A DNA stretch of 29,872 nucleotides from JBGSYJ01 sp041748075 (GCA_041748075.1 JBGTDX010000180.1:1-29872); one strand, 5' to 3'. Counted from the first letter of the stretch, positions 1 to 8,145 are shown. The notes: a model not told the origin generated them from the sequence alone. Numbers and translations: made by a program.

Positions 1-2
1 AG

Positions 3-494
3 CCTCCCGCGGCCAAACCGGTCCGGACCGATCCCGCGAGAACCGGTGAGCAATCGGTCTTCGGCACTGCGGGCAAGCCCGCTCCCGCTCGCACCTCCAC
101 TCCCTCTCCCGCCCCCCCGGCCTCGGGCGGCGCGTCGGGAACCTCCGCATCCTCCAGGCCCGGAAGCGGCACATTCGAAATGCCGGGCGTGGGATCCGCA
201 GGAGTCACCGGACTCGAGGGAGGAGACTTTCCATATGACGTCTACATCGACCGGATGACCACCCGAATCGGCGGAAACTGGTTCCGGCCAGGGGGGGCAG
301 GCGAAATGATTACACGTGTGCACTTCATCATCGAGCGGGATGGCCGGATCCGCGACGCGAAGATCGACGCGGCGAGCGGCAACCGCACATTCGACCGCGC
401 TGCTCTCCGTGCCGTAATCGAGTCTTCGCCCCTTCCGCCACTTCCCGGACAGTATTCCGGGCGTTACCTGGGCGTTTATCTGACGTTTCACTGA
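3..494 (+). CDS. TonB/TolA-like C-terminal domain protein, 5' end outside window
   Basis: The frame is open from the window edge to the TGA at 492-494, so only the last 163 codons are present. The first ~55 visible residues are a low-complexity Pro/Ala/Ser/Gly linker, typical of the periplasm-spanning part of TonB or TolA. After it comes a compact domain of about 95 residues reading IGGNWFRPGG, then ITRVHFIIERDGRIRDAKI, then FDRAALRAVIESSPLPPLP, which is the pattern of a TonB-type C-terminal domain (W at the start, variable-strand-DGxI, then an AL/AV helix and PLPPLP). It lies 24 bp upstream of tolB, the place where tolA or a tonB-like gene stands in Tol-Pal clusters, so a role in energising the Tol-Pal system from the inner membrane is inferred. 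The N-terminal membrane anchor is not visible. A general TonB function is the alternative. Confidence 0.85.
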   Translation, partial: PPAAKPVRTDPARTGEQSVFGTAGKPAPARTSTPSPAPPASGGASGTSASSRPGSGTFEMPGVGSAGVTGLEGGDFPYDVYIDRMTTRIGGNWFRPGGAGEMITRVHFIIERDGRIRDAKIDAASGNRTFDRAALRAVIESSPLPPLPGQYSGRYLGVYLTFH

Positions 495-518
495 TCCCAC
501 GGAAAAAGGACCGACACC

Positions 519-1814
519 TTGAAGCTCAACTCCATCCTCAGAACTCCGATCGCTCTGCTCGCCTCGCTCGCAATCCTTACCGCCATGCCACTTCCGGGTC
601 AGGCGCCAACAGAGATCGAAGTCGACATCGACCGCTCCAGAGCGGCGTCCCTGCTCCGGATCTCGGTGCCCTTCCCCGCTCTGGCCCCGGGGATCGATCC
701 CGCAATGATTCAGCGGTCCCTCTTTTCCCCGCTCACTCGGGATCTTGCCTTCTCGGAGATCTTCGCTATCGTGCCGCTCCCCCCGAATTCGCCCGCGACT
801 CTGGATTCCGCAAAAAAGGCGCCGGCTCAGGCGTTTCTCCAGATGGATGTCACGACTGAAGGGGAAGACTTCGTGATCGAAGTTCGCCTGTTCGACGTCA
901 ACTCGCAGCGCATCGATCTCGGGAAACGCTACCGGGGACGCGCCAGCGCTCTGACGCGCATCGCTCACACGATCGCGAACGATCTGGTTCGCCACTACAA
1001 CGGCACGCCGGGGATTTTCCTCACTCAGATCGCGTTTGTGTCGACGCGGGACGGCAATAAAGAGATCTACCTCATGGATTTCGACGGGTCCAACCAGCGG
1101 CGCGTCACATCGCATGGAACCATCTCGCTCAATCCCGACTGGTCTCCCGACGCCGAGCAGCTCGTCTATACGTCTTTTTCACGAAACAGCAGCGACCTCT
1201 ATGTGATCAACCGGAGGGGGGGAGGGCGGCAGCGGCTATCAACCGGCCTGGGGCTGAACACCGCGACGAAGTTCTCTCCCGACGGCAGGGACATAGCATT
1301 CGTCGGCTCGGTGCGCGGAAATCCGGATATCTACCTCATGCGGGCGGATGGCAGCAACATCCGGCGGCTGACATCGGCCACCTCGATCGAATCGACGCCC
1401 GCCTGGAGTCCGACAGGACGCCAGATTGCATTCACGTCCGGCAGGACAGGTACGCCGCAGATCTACGTGATGGACGCCGAAGGTACGAACGTCCGGAGGC
1501 TCTCGTTCGACGGAAACTGGAACGATGATGCGGCCTTTTCGCCAAACGGAGACGAGATTGCATACACCTCACGGGTGGACGGGCGTTTTCAGATCCGGGT
1601 GAGCAATCTCACGACGGGAGCGACGCGGGTACTCGCAGGAATCGGCTCCAATGAGCAGCCTACGTGGTCGCCCGACGGGCGGTCGCTGGTCTTTACGTCG
1701 AATCGAACAGGAAAGTGGCAGCTCTACCGCGTAGCTGCCGATGGAAGCAATCCCGTACAACTGACGACTGTCGGGGAAAACACGGCGCCCAGCTGGTCAA
1801 AGGTGATCGAGTGA
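519..1814 (+). CDS. tolB: Tol-Pal system beta-propeller protein TolB
   Basis: Periplasmic TolB links Pal and the outer membrane to the TolQRA machine during cell constriction. The 431-residue product matches the usual length (~430). It starts with a signal peptide (MKLNSILRTP, hydrophobic core, likely cleavage after GQA near residue 28), followed by an N-terminal alpha/beta domain to about residue 160. From ~165 onward come repeated propeller blades, each with an IAFxSxRDGNxEIYLM-type strand and a WSPDG/FSPDG turn (for example NPDWSPD, KFSPDG, AWSPTG, AFSPNG, TWSPDG). The start is TTG at 519, preceded by the Shine-Dalgarno-like AAAGGA at 505-510; no ATG suits the signal peptide better. It is flanked by the TonB/TolA-like gene and by pal and cpoB, the canonical cluster order. 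Confidence 0.96.
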   Translation: MKLNSILRTPIALLASLAILTAMPLPGQAPTEIEVDIDRSRAASLLRISVPFPALAPGIDPAMIQRSLFSPLTRDLAFSEIFAIVPLPPNSPATLDSAKKAPAQAFLQMDVTTEGEDFVIEVRLFDVNSQRIDLGKRYRGRASALTRIAHTIANDLVRHYNGTPGIFLTQIAFVSTRDGNKEIYLMDFDGSNQRRVTSHGTISLNPDWSPDAEQLVYTSFSRNSSDLYVINRRGGGRQRLSTGLGLNTATKFSPDGRDIAFVGSVRGNPDIYLMRADGSNIRRLTSATSIESTPAWSPTGRQIAFTSGRTGTPQIYVMDAEGTNVRRLSFDGNWNDDAAFSPNGDEIAYTSRVDGRFQIRVSNLTTGATRVLAGIGSNEQPTWSPDGRSLVFTSNRTGKWQLYRVAADGSNPVQLTTVGENTAPSWSKVIE

Positions 1815-1909
1815 GCCGACAGACCCAACCGACAAATCGGTGAGCGATGAGATGGAAAATGCAGCTCGACGGAGAGTGTTCGATCGGTGGTAAACAGGGC
1901 GTCGTGCTC

Positions 1910-1918
1910 TGATATGAT
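1910..1918 (+). promoter_or_regulatory. Candidate extended -10 promoter upstream of pal
   Basis: TGATATGAT is an extended -10 element (TG, one base, then TATGAT, 5 of 6 to TATAAT). It lies in the 133-bp gap between tolB and pal, and would start RNA near 1925, leaving a short leader that carries the AGGAGG ribosome site at 1934-1939. No convincing -35 box is seen at 17 bp, which extended -10 promoters can do without. It would let pal-cpoB be transcribed apart from tolB. Confidence 0.45.
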
Positions 1919-1947
1919 GCCGGTTGATCTGATAGGAGGTTTTACTG

Positions 1948-2538
1948 ATGAGGAGTCTCAACAGAAGCGGCCTGTTCGTACTCGTTCTCGCACTGACACT
2001 GATCATCGCGGCGGGGTGCCGTACGCGAACCAGAGTGCAGCCCCAGACCCAGCCCCCCGTTACCACGGACACGGCTCCCATGATCGACCCGGCAAGACCG
2101 GCGACGGACGTCACGGACGAGCCCGAATTCGTCGACCCGTCAGTCGACAGCGAGATCCTTCCCGATGACGACATGGAGCTCAACCGGCTTGCGCAGGCCC
2201 GCGGTTGGATCCGCGATGCATTCTTCAGCTACGACGAGTCGACGCTCACTCCCGACGCCCAGGAAGCGTTGACCATGACGGCCTCGTGGCTCAGAGCCAA
2301 CTCGAACTACAACGTCACGATCGAAGGACATTGCGACGAACGTGGAACGGAACAGTACAACCTGGCCCTCGGCGATCGCCGCGCAAACATCGCCCGCGAC
2401 TACCTCGCGACGCTGGGCGTAGACAACTCCCGGATGCGCACGGTCAGCTACGGCGAGGAACGTCCGTTCCAGACCGGAACTTCGGAATCCGCGTACGCAG
2501 CCAATCGCAGGGCACATATCGTCATCTCCAGAAGGTAA
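1948..2538 (+). CDS. pal: Peptidoglycan-associated lipoprotein Pal
   Basis: Pal is an outer-membrane lipoprotein that binds peptidoglycan (diaminopimelate) and TolB, tying the outer membrane to the wall. The 196-residue product has a lipoprotein signal ending in the lipobox IIAAGC (lipidated Cys24), then a Pro/Thr-rich linker of ~60 residues, then an OmpA-like domain (about 85-196). The domain shows the hallmark VTIEGHCDERGTEQYNLALG, followed by RRANIARDYLATLGV and the late SYGEERP strand. The start is supported by a near-perfect Shine-Dalgarno AGGAGG at 1934-1939, 8 nt before ATG. The linker is longer than in E. coli Pal (173 aa total). cpoB follows after 3 bp. Confidence 0.97.
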   Translation: MRSLNRSGLFVLVLALTLIIAAGCRTRTRVQPQTQPPVTTDTAPMIDPARPATDVTDEPEFVDPSVDSEILPDDDMELNRLAQARGWIRDAFFSYDESTLTPDAQEALTMTASWLRANSNYNVTIEGHCDERGTEQYNLALGDRRANIARDYLATLGVDNSRMRTVSYGEERPFQTGTSESAYAANRRAHIVISRR

Positions 2539-2541
2539 TCC

Positions 2542-3348
2542 ATGAAGGCTCTCTCTAAACTCGGGATCGCGGTTCTCCTGCTGACCACCGGCTGCGTGAC
2601 CGGCTCGGATATCGATCAGCTCAACAGGCAGATCACTGATCTGCAGGATCAGATCGCCGATCTGAAAAGGCAGGTCAGCAGTAAGGATGAGGTCCAGCAG
2701 CTCAACAGCCGAGTCGCGCAGCAGACCCAGACCCTGCTCAAGTCGAATGCCGACGTCGCCACCAAAGTAACCCAGATCGATGACCGTCTGCAGAACGCCC
2801 AGGGGGCGATCGAACAGACCAACTACAGGCTCGACCGTCTCGCACAGCAGGTCACCCAGCAGCAGCGCGACATCAATGATCTGAAGGCCGGCAGACCGGC
2901 ACAATCCGGCTCGGGCGGCGGGATGATCGATGGAGAGGTCCGGGTCCAGGCACCTCAGAGCGAGGACCCGCTCGAGGTCTATCAGGCTGCCTACCGGGAC
3001 TACCAGCGCGGAAATTTTGATCTGGCGCTGGCCGGATTCCGGGACTTTCTCGAGGCGAATCCCGGCTCTGATCTGGCTGACAACGCCGCTTACTGGATCG
3101 GCGAATCCCTCTACTCCCAGAAGAAATATCGTGACGCGATCCAGCAGTTCGATGCGGTCATCAACGGTTACCCCAGCTCCGACAAGGTGCCCGCCGCGCT
3201 GCTCAAGAAGGGCTACGCCTACGTCGAACTTGGACAGCGTTCCCAGGGAATCGTGCAGCTTCAGTACGTGCTCCACGAGCATCCGCGTGCCCAGGAAGCC
3301 TCTCTGGCAAGGGAGAAATTGAAGAGTCTCGGGATCGATGGCAATTAA
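2542..3348 (+). CDS. cpoB: CpoB/YbgF-like cell division coordinator, lipoprotein form
   Basis: CpoB (YbgF) works with TolA and PBP1b to match wall synthesis to outer-membrane constriction. The 268-residue product has an N-terminal coiled coil (about 24-118, rich in Gln/Asp/Leu with heptads such as INRQITDLQDQIADLKRQV-type repeats) that should trimerise. A Gly/Ser linker follows, then three TPR-like helical pairs (about 145-265: VYQAAYRDYQRGNFDLAL, AAYWIGESLYSQKKY, LLKKGYAYVELGQ). Unlike E. coli CpoB, which is a soluble periplasmic protein, this one has a lipobox LTTGC with Cys18, so it should be membrane-anchored. It is translationally close to pal (stop 2538, start 2542) and clearly shares its operon. 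Confidence 0.94.
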   Translation: MKALSKLGIAVLLLTTGCVTGSDIDQLNRQITDLQDQIADLKRQVSSKDEVQQLNSRVAQQTQTLLKSNADVATKVTQIDDRLQNAQGAIEQTNYRLDRLAQQVTQQQRDINDLKAGRPAQSGSGGGMIDGEVRVQAPQSEDPLEVYQAAYRDYQRGNFDLALAGFRDFLEANPGSDLADNAAYWIGESLYSQKKYRDAIQQFDAVINGYPSSDKVPAALLKKGYAYVELGQRSQGIVQLQYVLHEHPRAQEASLAREKLKSLGIDGN

Positions 3349-3402
3349 TCCCGGCGACGTCTTGTTCAGAGTCGGGTTGTAAAAAGACAGAGGGAGTGTT
3401 CC

Positions 3403-3672
3403 ATGGCAAATATCCGTTCGGCTGAAAAGCAGAGAAGACAGGCCGAGAAAGCGAATCAGCGGAACCGGGCAGGAATGTCCCGTCTCCGCACCCAGCTCAA
3501 GAAGACCCGGAAAGCGATCGCCGATGGTGGCGACGACGTCAAGGAAATTCTGAGCGAGACGGCGTCCCTGATCGACAAAGCCGCAAAGCGGAAGGTCATC
3601 AAGACCAACACCGCCGACCGTTACAAGTCACGGTTGTCGGCCGCTGCAAAGCGCAGCGCTGCTGCAAAGTAA
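3403..3672 (+). CDS. rpsT: 30S ribosomal protein S20
   Basis: S20 is an early-binding 16S rRNA protein of the small subunit. The 89-residue, strongly basic product begins MANIRSAEKQRRQAEKANQR and continues with the family's RNRAGMSRLRTQLKK, the DKAAKRKVIKTNTADRYKSRLS core and an Ala/Lys tail. Length equals the usual 85-90. GAGGGAG lies 8 nt upstream of ATG. It is 54 bp after cpoB and is followed within 30 bp by a strong intrinsic terminator, so it may end the tol transcript or have its own promoter in the short gap; no clear promoter hexamers are seen there. In E. coli S20 represses its own translation; nothing here shows that directly. Confidence 0.97.
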   Translation: MANIRSAEKQRRQAEKANQRNRAGMSRLRTQLKKTRKAIADGGDDVKEILSETASLIDKAAKRKVIKTNTADRYKSRLSAAAKRSAAAK

Positions 3673-3695
3673 GCAATCAGAATCGTTACGTCTGC

Positions 3696-3724
3696 AAGGG
3701 CACCCTCACGGGTGCCTTTTCTTT
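3696..3724 (+). terminator. Intrinsic terminator after rpsT
   Basis: A 7-bp perfect stem GGCACCC/GGGTGCC (3699-3705 and 3710-3716) with a TCAC loop is followed at once by TTTTCTTTT (3717-3725). The upstream AAG can extend the stem into the first T residues. This is a textbook rho-independent terminator for the plus strand. It has no matching U-tract on the minus strand, so it is unlikely to stop the converging lptE transcript. Confidence 0.93.
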
Positions 3725-3770
3725 TGCCGGTTGGGACGTTTCTCACCCGGCTGCTCTCAGGCGTGCGTGG

Positions 3771-3840
3771 CTCAGAACTCACAACCGTGCGGACGTGCGG
3801 GCGGGCAGAACTCAGAACTGTGCGGACGGGGGCTCAGAAT
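3771..3840. repeat. GC-rich intergenic repeat, family A copy 1
   Basis: This stretch contains two direct copies of a unit that begins CAGAACTCAGAAC (the first as CAGAACTCACAAC) and continues into a GTGCGGACG/GCGGGCGGG tract. Closely related units occur at 6956-7025 and 16071-16279, always between genes. The right end overlaps the last two codons and stop of lptE. The units have a 7-base periodicity (AGAACTC). Function is unknown; it may act as a structured 3' end for the converging rpsT and lptE transcripts. Confidence 0.65.
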
Positions 3841-4355
3841 CCTTCGAGCAGATTCGTCACCAGACGTTCGGCGAATCGCCGCGCGATGTCGTCGATCGCC
3901 CGCGTCTCCTGATCGAACGCATCGGTCGCTGAGACGTCGATCGGGTAGGTCTCGAGGAACCTGTACTGGTTGTTTTTCCAGATGACTGCATCGTCGTTCC
4001 GGTGGTCGAGCAACTCGATCTGTGCCGTGATCGACACCTGGTACTGCGTGGCCCTTCCCTGCTCATTGAATGCAACCGGCGTGATTCCGAAAGACTGCAC
4101 TTCCCCCCGTAGTATCGCGTCGGCATCGGAAAGGCTGCTCACGAGCTGCAGCCGCCCGCGGAAGACGAGCTCCGCGGCGACCGCCTGCGTGATCTGCTGC
4201 TCCACCTCCACCCGCGTGGTCCGGTTCACGAACGTCGGAACCAGGATGCTGCGGATCGACGGAGGCAGGAAATTTCCCCTTCCCACGAGGCTGTAGCCAC
4301 ATCCACTGAGCATGATCGTGAAACAAAGCACCACAATCAGACTCGCGCGCTTCAT
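3834..4355 (-). CDS. lptE: LPS-assembly lipoprotein LptE
   Basis: LptE is the outer-membrane lipoprotein that plugs and matures the LptD channel delivering LPS to the surface. The 173-residue product (E. coli LptE is 193) has the lipobox MLSGCG (Cys19), then the family opening GYSLVGRGNFLPPSIRSILVPTFVNRT, matching the start of LptE-family domains (GYxLxG...IxIPxFxNxT). A central stretch with EVQSFGITPV and AQYQVSITAQIEL-type strands and a C-terminal helix (DIARRFAERLVTNLLEGF) complete the fold. Its ATG overlaps the leuS stop by 4 bp (ATGA), so the two are translationally coupled. leuS-lptE is also the E. coli order. The holA gene that follows in E. coli is missing here. Confidence 0.92.
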   Translation of the reverse strand: MKRASLIVVLCFTIMLSGCGYSLVGRGNFLPPSIRSILVPTFVNRTTRVEVEQQITQAVAAELVFRGRLQLVSSLSDADAILRGEVQSFGITPVAFNEQGRATQYQVSITAQIELLDHRNDDAVIWKNNQYRFLETYPIDVSATDAFDQETRAIDDIARRFAERLVTNLLEGF

Positions 4356-6907
4356 CGCACCACCAGATTCACGAGTTTCCCCGGGACGTAGATCGTCTTT
4401 ACCACCTGTTTTCCCTCGAGATGCGGAATGACTTTCGAATGCTGCAGGGCTTCGGACGTAGCAGTCGACTCATCGACGCCGGCAGGCAGCTCCATCTGAG
4501 CCCGCAGCTTTCCGTTGATCTGCACCACGAACGTAAGCACCTCGTCTTTCATCAGCTCGCTGTCGGCCGCGGGCCACGACGACGTGAGCAGGAACGGCTC
4601 ATGCCCGAGCTTTTCCCATAACTCTTCGGTGATGTGCGGTGCGAACGGATGAAGCAGCTTGAGCAGCGACTCGTAGGCAACGGTCGCATCGCTGCGCGAG
4701 CTGCCGCCCGCCGCGAGATAGTCGGCAATGGCATGCGAGAGCTCCATCAGAGAAGAGATCGCCGTGTTGAATTCGAAACGCTCGAGTTTCCGCGTGACGG
4801 ATGCGATCGTCTGATGCGTCTTCCTGATCATCTTCACGGAAGCCGGATCTTCCTCATCGGATCGCAGCGTCGCTACCTGCTCACCCAGCGACCAGACGCG
4901 ACTCAGAAATCGCCATGCACCGATGACTCCCTCGTCCGACCACGCCGCTTCCTTGTCGGGAGGCGCGATGAAGAGGGTGTACACCCTTTCCGTGTCGGCT
5001 CCATAACGGGCGATCAGCTCATCCGGCGGAACCACGTTGAAACGCGACTTCGACATCTTGCCGATCTCCTGCACGAGCTCCAGCTCCGTCCCCTTCCGAA
5101 AAGGCAAACCATCCCGGAGCTCGACTTCATCGAGAGCAACCCATGCGAGGTTGTTCGAAGGATCCCGGTAGCCCTCCTTCGTGATCATTCCCTGGTTGAA
5201 CAGCCGCGTGAAGGGTTCCTCGAAATTCACCAGTCTCATGTCATGCAGTACCCGGGTCACGAAGCGGGCATAAAGCAGATGCAGAATCGCATGCTCGATG
5301 CCTCCGATGTACTGATCCACAGGAAGCCAGCGGTTGACCAGTTTGCTGTCGAAGATCTGGTCGTCGTCATGCGAGGATATGTAGCGGACGAAGTACCACG
5401 ACGAGTCGACGAACGTGTCCATCGTGTCGGTCTCGCGCCGCGCAGCATCGCCACAACGGGGGCACGCAACCTGAACGAACGAGTCCATCTTCGCCAGCGG
5501 ATTTCCTTCCCGTCCGGTGAATGGAACATCGAGAGGAAGCTCGACGGGTAGCTGGTCGACAGGTACGGGCACCGTGCCGCACTTCTCGCAATACACAATG
5601 GGAATCGGAGTGCCCCAGTATCTCTGGCGTGAGATCAGCCAGTCGCGCAGCCGGTAACGGACCGTCTTCTTTCCGATTCCACGCTTTTCGATCTCATCGC
5701 TGATCTGCTCGATCGCAGGCATCGTCGCGAGACCGGTGATGCTACCCGACGCCACCGAAAAACCGTCGCCCGTCCAGGCCGCTTCCATGAACGTCGAATC
5801 GAGTGACTCCTCTTCCGGGCTGACGACGACCCGAATCTCGAGGCCGTATTGCCGCGCGAATTCGAAATCGCGCTGATCGTGCGCCGGCACCGACATGATC
5901 GCCCCGGTTCCGTACTGAGGAAGCACGAAGTTGCCCAGCCAGATCGGAATCTCCTCGTTCGTGAGCGGATTGATGGCGAACTGTCCCGTGAAGCGGCCTT
6001 CCTTGCCGGATGCCTCCGACTGCCGCTCGAGGTTCGTCTGGTTCCGCACCTTCTCGGACCACTGTTCGATCTCTTCACGCACCGGCGAATCGCGGATGAG
6101 CGCCGGCACGTCGGGATGTTCCGGCGCGAGCACCATGAACGTCGCTCCGTAGATCGTGTCGGGACGCGTGGTGAAGATCGTGATGTCTCGGCCGATCGCC
6201 GGTACGGCAAAGCGCACGTCAGCGCCCACCGACCGGCCGATCCAGTTGCGCTGCATCACCTTGACCTTGTCGGACCAGTGCTCGAGAGTATCGAGTCCGG
6301 CGTCGAGACGGTCGGCATACTCGGTGATCCGGAAGAACCACTGTTCGAGGTCCTTCTGCTTGACCTCGGACGAGCATCGCTCGCACCGCCCGTCGACGAC
6401 CTGCTCGTTGGCGAGCACCGTCTGGCATCCCGGACACCAGTTGACCGGCGCCTTCGCGCGGTACGCGAGGCCCCGCTCGAGAAGTTGCAGAAACAACCAC
6501 TGGTTCCATCGGTAGTAGCGGGGATCGCAGGAGGCCAGCTCCTTGGACCAGTCGTAAAGGATGCCCCAGCGCTCGAACTGCGCTTTCTCGCGCGCGATGT
6601 TGTTGCGTGTCCACTCGCCGGGATGAATGCCCCGCGTGATCGCGGCATTCTCAGCCGGCAGGCCGAAGGCATCCCAGCCCATCGGATTGAGTGCGGCGCG
6701 TCCCTGCATCCGAAGCCAACGAAAGAGCGCGTCCCCCAGGATGTAGTTGCGCCCATGCCCGACGTGCAGATCGCCCGACGGATAGGGGAACATGTTCAAC
6801 ATGTAGTACTTCTCCCCTTCATCGTTACGGACGTCCACCTCGGCGACGCGAGCCTCGGCCCACCGCTTCTGCCACCTGGATTCAATGCTTGCCGGATCGT
6901 ACGACAT
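4352..6907 (-). CDS. leuS: Leucyl-tRNA synthetase
   Basis: Charges tRNA-Leu with leucine in the cytoplasm. The 851-residue product is a bacterial-type LeuRS (E. coli 860). Domains in order: Rossmann start with PYPSGDLHVGH (HIGH-type motif, residues 48-51); a zinc-ribbon-like insert with WCPGC and CERC; the CP1 editing domain with the threonine-rich TIFTTRPDTIYG; the catalytic half with KMSKS at 617-621; anticodon-binding helices; and a C-terminal domain (VVQINGKLRAQ). The start is placed at the ATG at 6905-6907 (MSYDPASIESRWQKRW), which fits the family and has AGGGGG ~11 nt upstream. A longer in-frame reading to 7003 would translate an intergenic repeat and is rejected. Lies in the dtd-leuS-lptE set. 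Confidence 0.98.
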   Translation of the reverse strand: MSYDPASIESRWQKRWAEARVAEVDVRNDEGEKYYMLNMFPYPSGDLHVGHGRNYILGDALFRWLRMQGRAALNPMGWDAFGLPAENAAITRGIHPGEWTRNNIAREKAQFERWGILYDWSKELASCDPRYYRWNQWLFLQLLERGLAYRAKAPVNWCPGCQTVLANEQVVDGRCERCSSEVKQKDLEQWFFRITEYADRLDAGLDTLEHWSDKVKVMQRNWIGRSVGADVRFAVPAIGRDITIFTTRPDTIYGATFMVLAPEHPDVPALIRDSPVREEIEQWSEKVRNQTNLERQSEASGKEGRFTGQFAINPLTNEEIPIWLGNFVLPQYGTGAIMSVPAHDQRDFEFARQYGLEIRVVVSPEEESLDSTFMEAAWTGDGFSVASGSITGLATMPAIEQISDEIEKRGIGKKTVRYRLRDWLISRQRYWGTPIPIVYCEKCGTVPVPVDQLPVELPLDVPFTGREGNPLAKMDSFVQVACPRCGDAARRETDTMDTFVDSSWYFVRYISSHDDDQIFDSKLVNRWLPVDQYIGGIEHAILHLLYARFVTRVLHDMRLVNFEEPFTRLFNQGMITKEGYRDPSNNLAWVALDEVELRDGLPFRKGTELELVQEIGKMSKSRFNVVPPDELIARYGADTERVYTLFIAPPDKEAAWSDEGVIGAWRFLSRVWSLGEQVATLRSDEEDPASVKMIRKTHQTIASVTRKLERFEFNTAISSLMELSHAIADYLAAGGSSRSDATVAYESLLKLLHPFAPHITEELWEKLGHEPFLLTSSWPAADSELMKDEVLTFVVQINGKLRAQMELPAGVDESTATSEALQHSKVIPHLEGKQVVKTIYVPGKLVNLVVR

Positions 6908-6955
6908 GGAAAAATGACACCCCCTGGAAAATGACGGGTCAGTATATCGGAGGAA

Positions 6956-7025
6956 GTTCTGAGTTCTGAGTTGCGAGTTCTGAGTGGCTTCCCCCCGGTC
7001 CACTCACAACTCAGAACTCAGAACC
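6956..7025. repeat. Family A repeat forming an inverted repeat between dtd and leuS
   Basis: The left part has three GTTCTGAGT-type heptads and the right part the complementary CACTCACAACTCAGAACTCAGAAC-type run, separated by a C-rich spacer (6989-6998). The arms are near-perfect complements except that the left arm has one extra heptad. This would form a long hairpin in the dtd-leuS leader. It is the same sequence family as at 3771-3840 and 16071-16279. Confidence 0.7.
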
Positions 7026-7027
7026 TC

Positions 7028-7477
7028 TCAAGGTCCCGGTCGCGTGTCGTAAACAAAGGTGACCGGACCGTCGTTTACGAGTGCGACTTCCATGTACTCG
7101 CGGAAGACGCCGGTCTCGACCGGAGCTCCCGCCTCACGCAGACTCCTGACGAATCGCTCGAAGAGCTCGTTCGCCCGCGCCGGTTCCTCGGCTCGATCGA
7201 AGCTCGGACGCCTGCCGCCGGCAATACTACCCGCGAGAGTGAATTGCGAGACGGCCATAATTGCCCCACCGACATCTCCGAGCGCGAGGTTCATCTTCCC
7301 TGCCGCATCGGCAAAAATCCGGAGGCCGGCGATCTTTCTGGCCGCGGTATCGACGTCCTCAGGGGAATCGCCTCTCTCTACAGCCGCAAGAATCAGCAGG
7401 CCACGGCCGATACGTCCCACCGTGGTGCCCGCTACAGATACCGATGCGCTGGTCACGCGCTGAATGACACATCGCAT
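7028..7477 (-). CDS. dtd: D-aminoacyl-tRNA deacylase
   Basis: DTD removes D-amino acids (and glycine from tRNA-Ala) mischarged on tRNA. The 149-residue product has the full family length (~145). It begins MRCVIQRVTSASVSV, close to the usual MRAVVQRVxxAxVxV, and carries both signature motifs: SQFTL at 77-81 and the Gly-cisPro motif NDGPVT at 135-140. The start at 7475-7477 is chosen by homology; the frame is open further upstream to 7963 but that part runs antisense through ssb. The gene stops 120 bp before leuS on the same strand, with a hairpin repeat in the gap. A deacylase next to a synthetase makes sense as shared tRNA quality control. Confidence 0.96.
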   Translation of the reverse strand: MRCVIQRVTSASVSVAGTTVGRIGRGLLILAAVERGDSPEDVDTAARKIAGLRIFADAAGKMNLALGDVGGAIMAVSQFTLAGSIAGGRRPSFDRAEEPARANELFERFVRSLREAGAPVETGVFREYMEVALVNDGPVTFVYDTRPGP

Positions 7478-7642
7478 CAGGAATGCTGGCCTCGCATGCT
7501 GGACGCGGACTCTACCATGTGAAGATTTCTCCCTTTTTCGCGCCTCGCGAACTAGAATTGATTCCTCCACATTGGCCGGGTCTCCAGCCGGACCACGCAG
7601 GAACTTTGCTTTCAAAATCGACTGAACAAGAAGGAGACATCT

Positions 7643-8080
7643 ATGAGTGGAAGTGTAAACAAAGTCATTCTCATCGGCAGGCTCGGCAAGGATCCCGAAG
7701 TCAAGTCCACGCCTTCCGGCGTCACCGTGACGAAGTTTTCCCTCGCTACGGACGAGCGTTTCACCGACAAGAGCGGCGAGCGCCAGGAAAGAACCGAGTG
7801 GCACAACATCGTAACGTTCAACAAGCTCGCCGAGATCTGCGGACAGTATCTTCGCAAAGGAAAGCTCGTCTACATCGAAGGTTCGATCCAGACGGACTCC
7901 TGGGATGACAAGGACTCTGGCCAGAAAAAGTATTTCACGAAGATCATCGCAAACTCGATGCAAATGCTCGGCAAACGCGAAGACGAGGGCTCGGGTGGCG
8001 GCAGCTATTCACAGTCCTCCCGCAGCTCCTCGAACAGCGCCACGTCGACCGTCGAAGACGACGAGGAAGTTCCGTTCTGA
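7643..8080 (+). CDS. ssb: Single-stranded DNA-binding protein
   Basis: SSB coats single-stranded DNA in replication and repair and recruits partners through its acidic tail. The 145-residue product has the OB-fold domain (about 4-110) with the family start SVNKVILIGRLGKDPEVK, the TEWHNIVTFNKLAEICGQYLRKGKLVYIEG block and the late RxxYFTKIIANSMQMLG strand. A Ser/Gly-rich linker follows, then the C-terminal tip EDDEEVPF, a variant of DDDIPF with the essential Pro-Phe end. AAGGAG at 7631-7636 sits 6 nt before ATG. It is transcribed divergently from dtd across 165 bp and converges on nagZ. Confidence 0.97.
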   Translation: MSGSVNKVILIGRLGKDPEVKSTPSGVTVTKFSLATDERFTDKSGERQERTEWHNIVTFNKLAEICGQYLRKGKLVYIEGSIQTDSWDDKDSGQKKYFTKIIANSMQMLGKREDEGSGGGSYSQSSRSSSNSATSTVEDDEEVPF

Positions 8081-8088
8081 CGGAACAT

Positions 8089-8123
8089 GCACATGACGCC
8101 GGCTTCGTGCCGGCTTCATGTGC
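8089..8123. terminator. Long hairpin after ssb
   Basis: GCACATGA (8089-8096) pairs with TCATGTGC (8116-8123), and GCCGGC (8098-8103) with GCCGGC (8109-8114), around a TTCGT loop with one C/T mismatch. This 14-bp stem starts 8 nt after the ssb stop. No U-tract follows, so it could be a processed 3' end or an rho-independent stop of low efficiency. Confidence 0.55.
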
Positions 8124-8145
8124 GCTCGTTCAACGCAGTGATTCA

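Noticed and set aside
2140..3282. Long minus-strand ORF (380 codons) opposite pal and cpoB
   Set aside because: Mirror of two well-recognised genes; low-complexity Leu/Val/Asp content and no domain.
3771..3840. Possible CRISPR array from the repeated CAGAACTCAGAAC units
   Set aside because: Only two or three degenerate units, no regular spacers and no cas genes.
5849..6934. Long plus-strand ORF opposite leuS
   Set aside because: Antisense shadow of a clear synthetase; Arg/His/Pro-rich with no recognisable fold.
6908..7003. N-terminal extension of leuS
   Set aside because: It translates the heptad repeat (QNSQLRTQNF), and the conserved family start is at 6907.
7478..7963. N-terminal extension of dtd to about 310 residues
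   Set aside because: Runs antisense through ssb; the family starts at MRCVIQRV.
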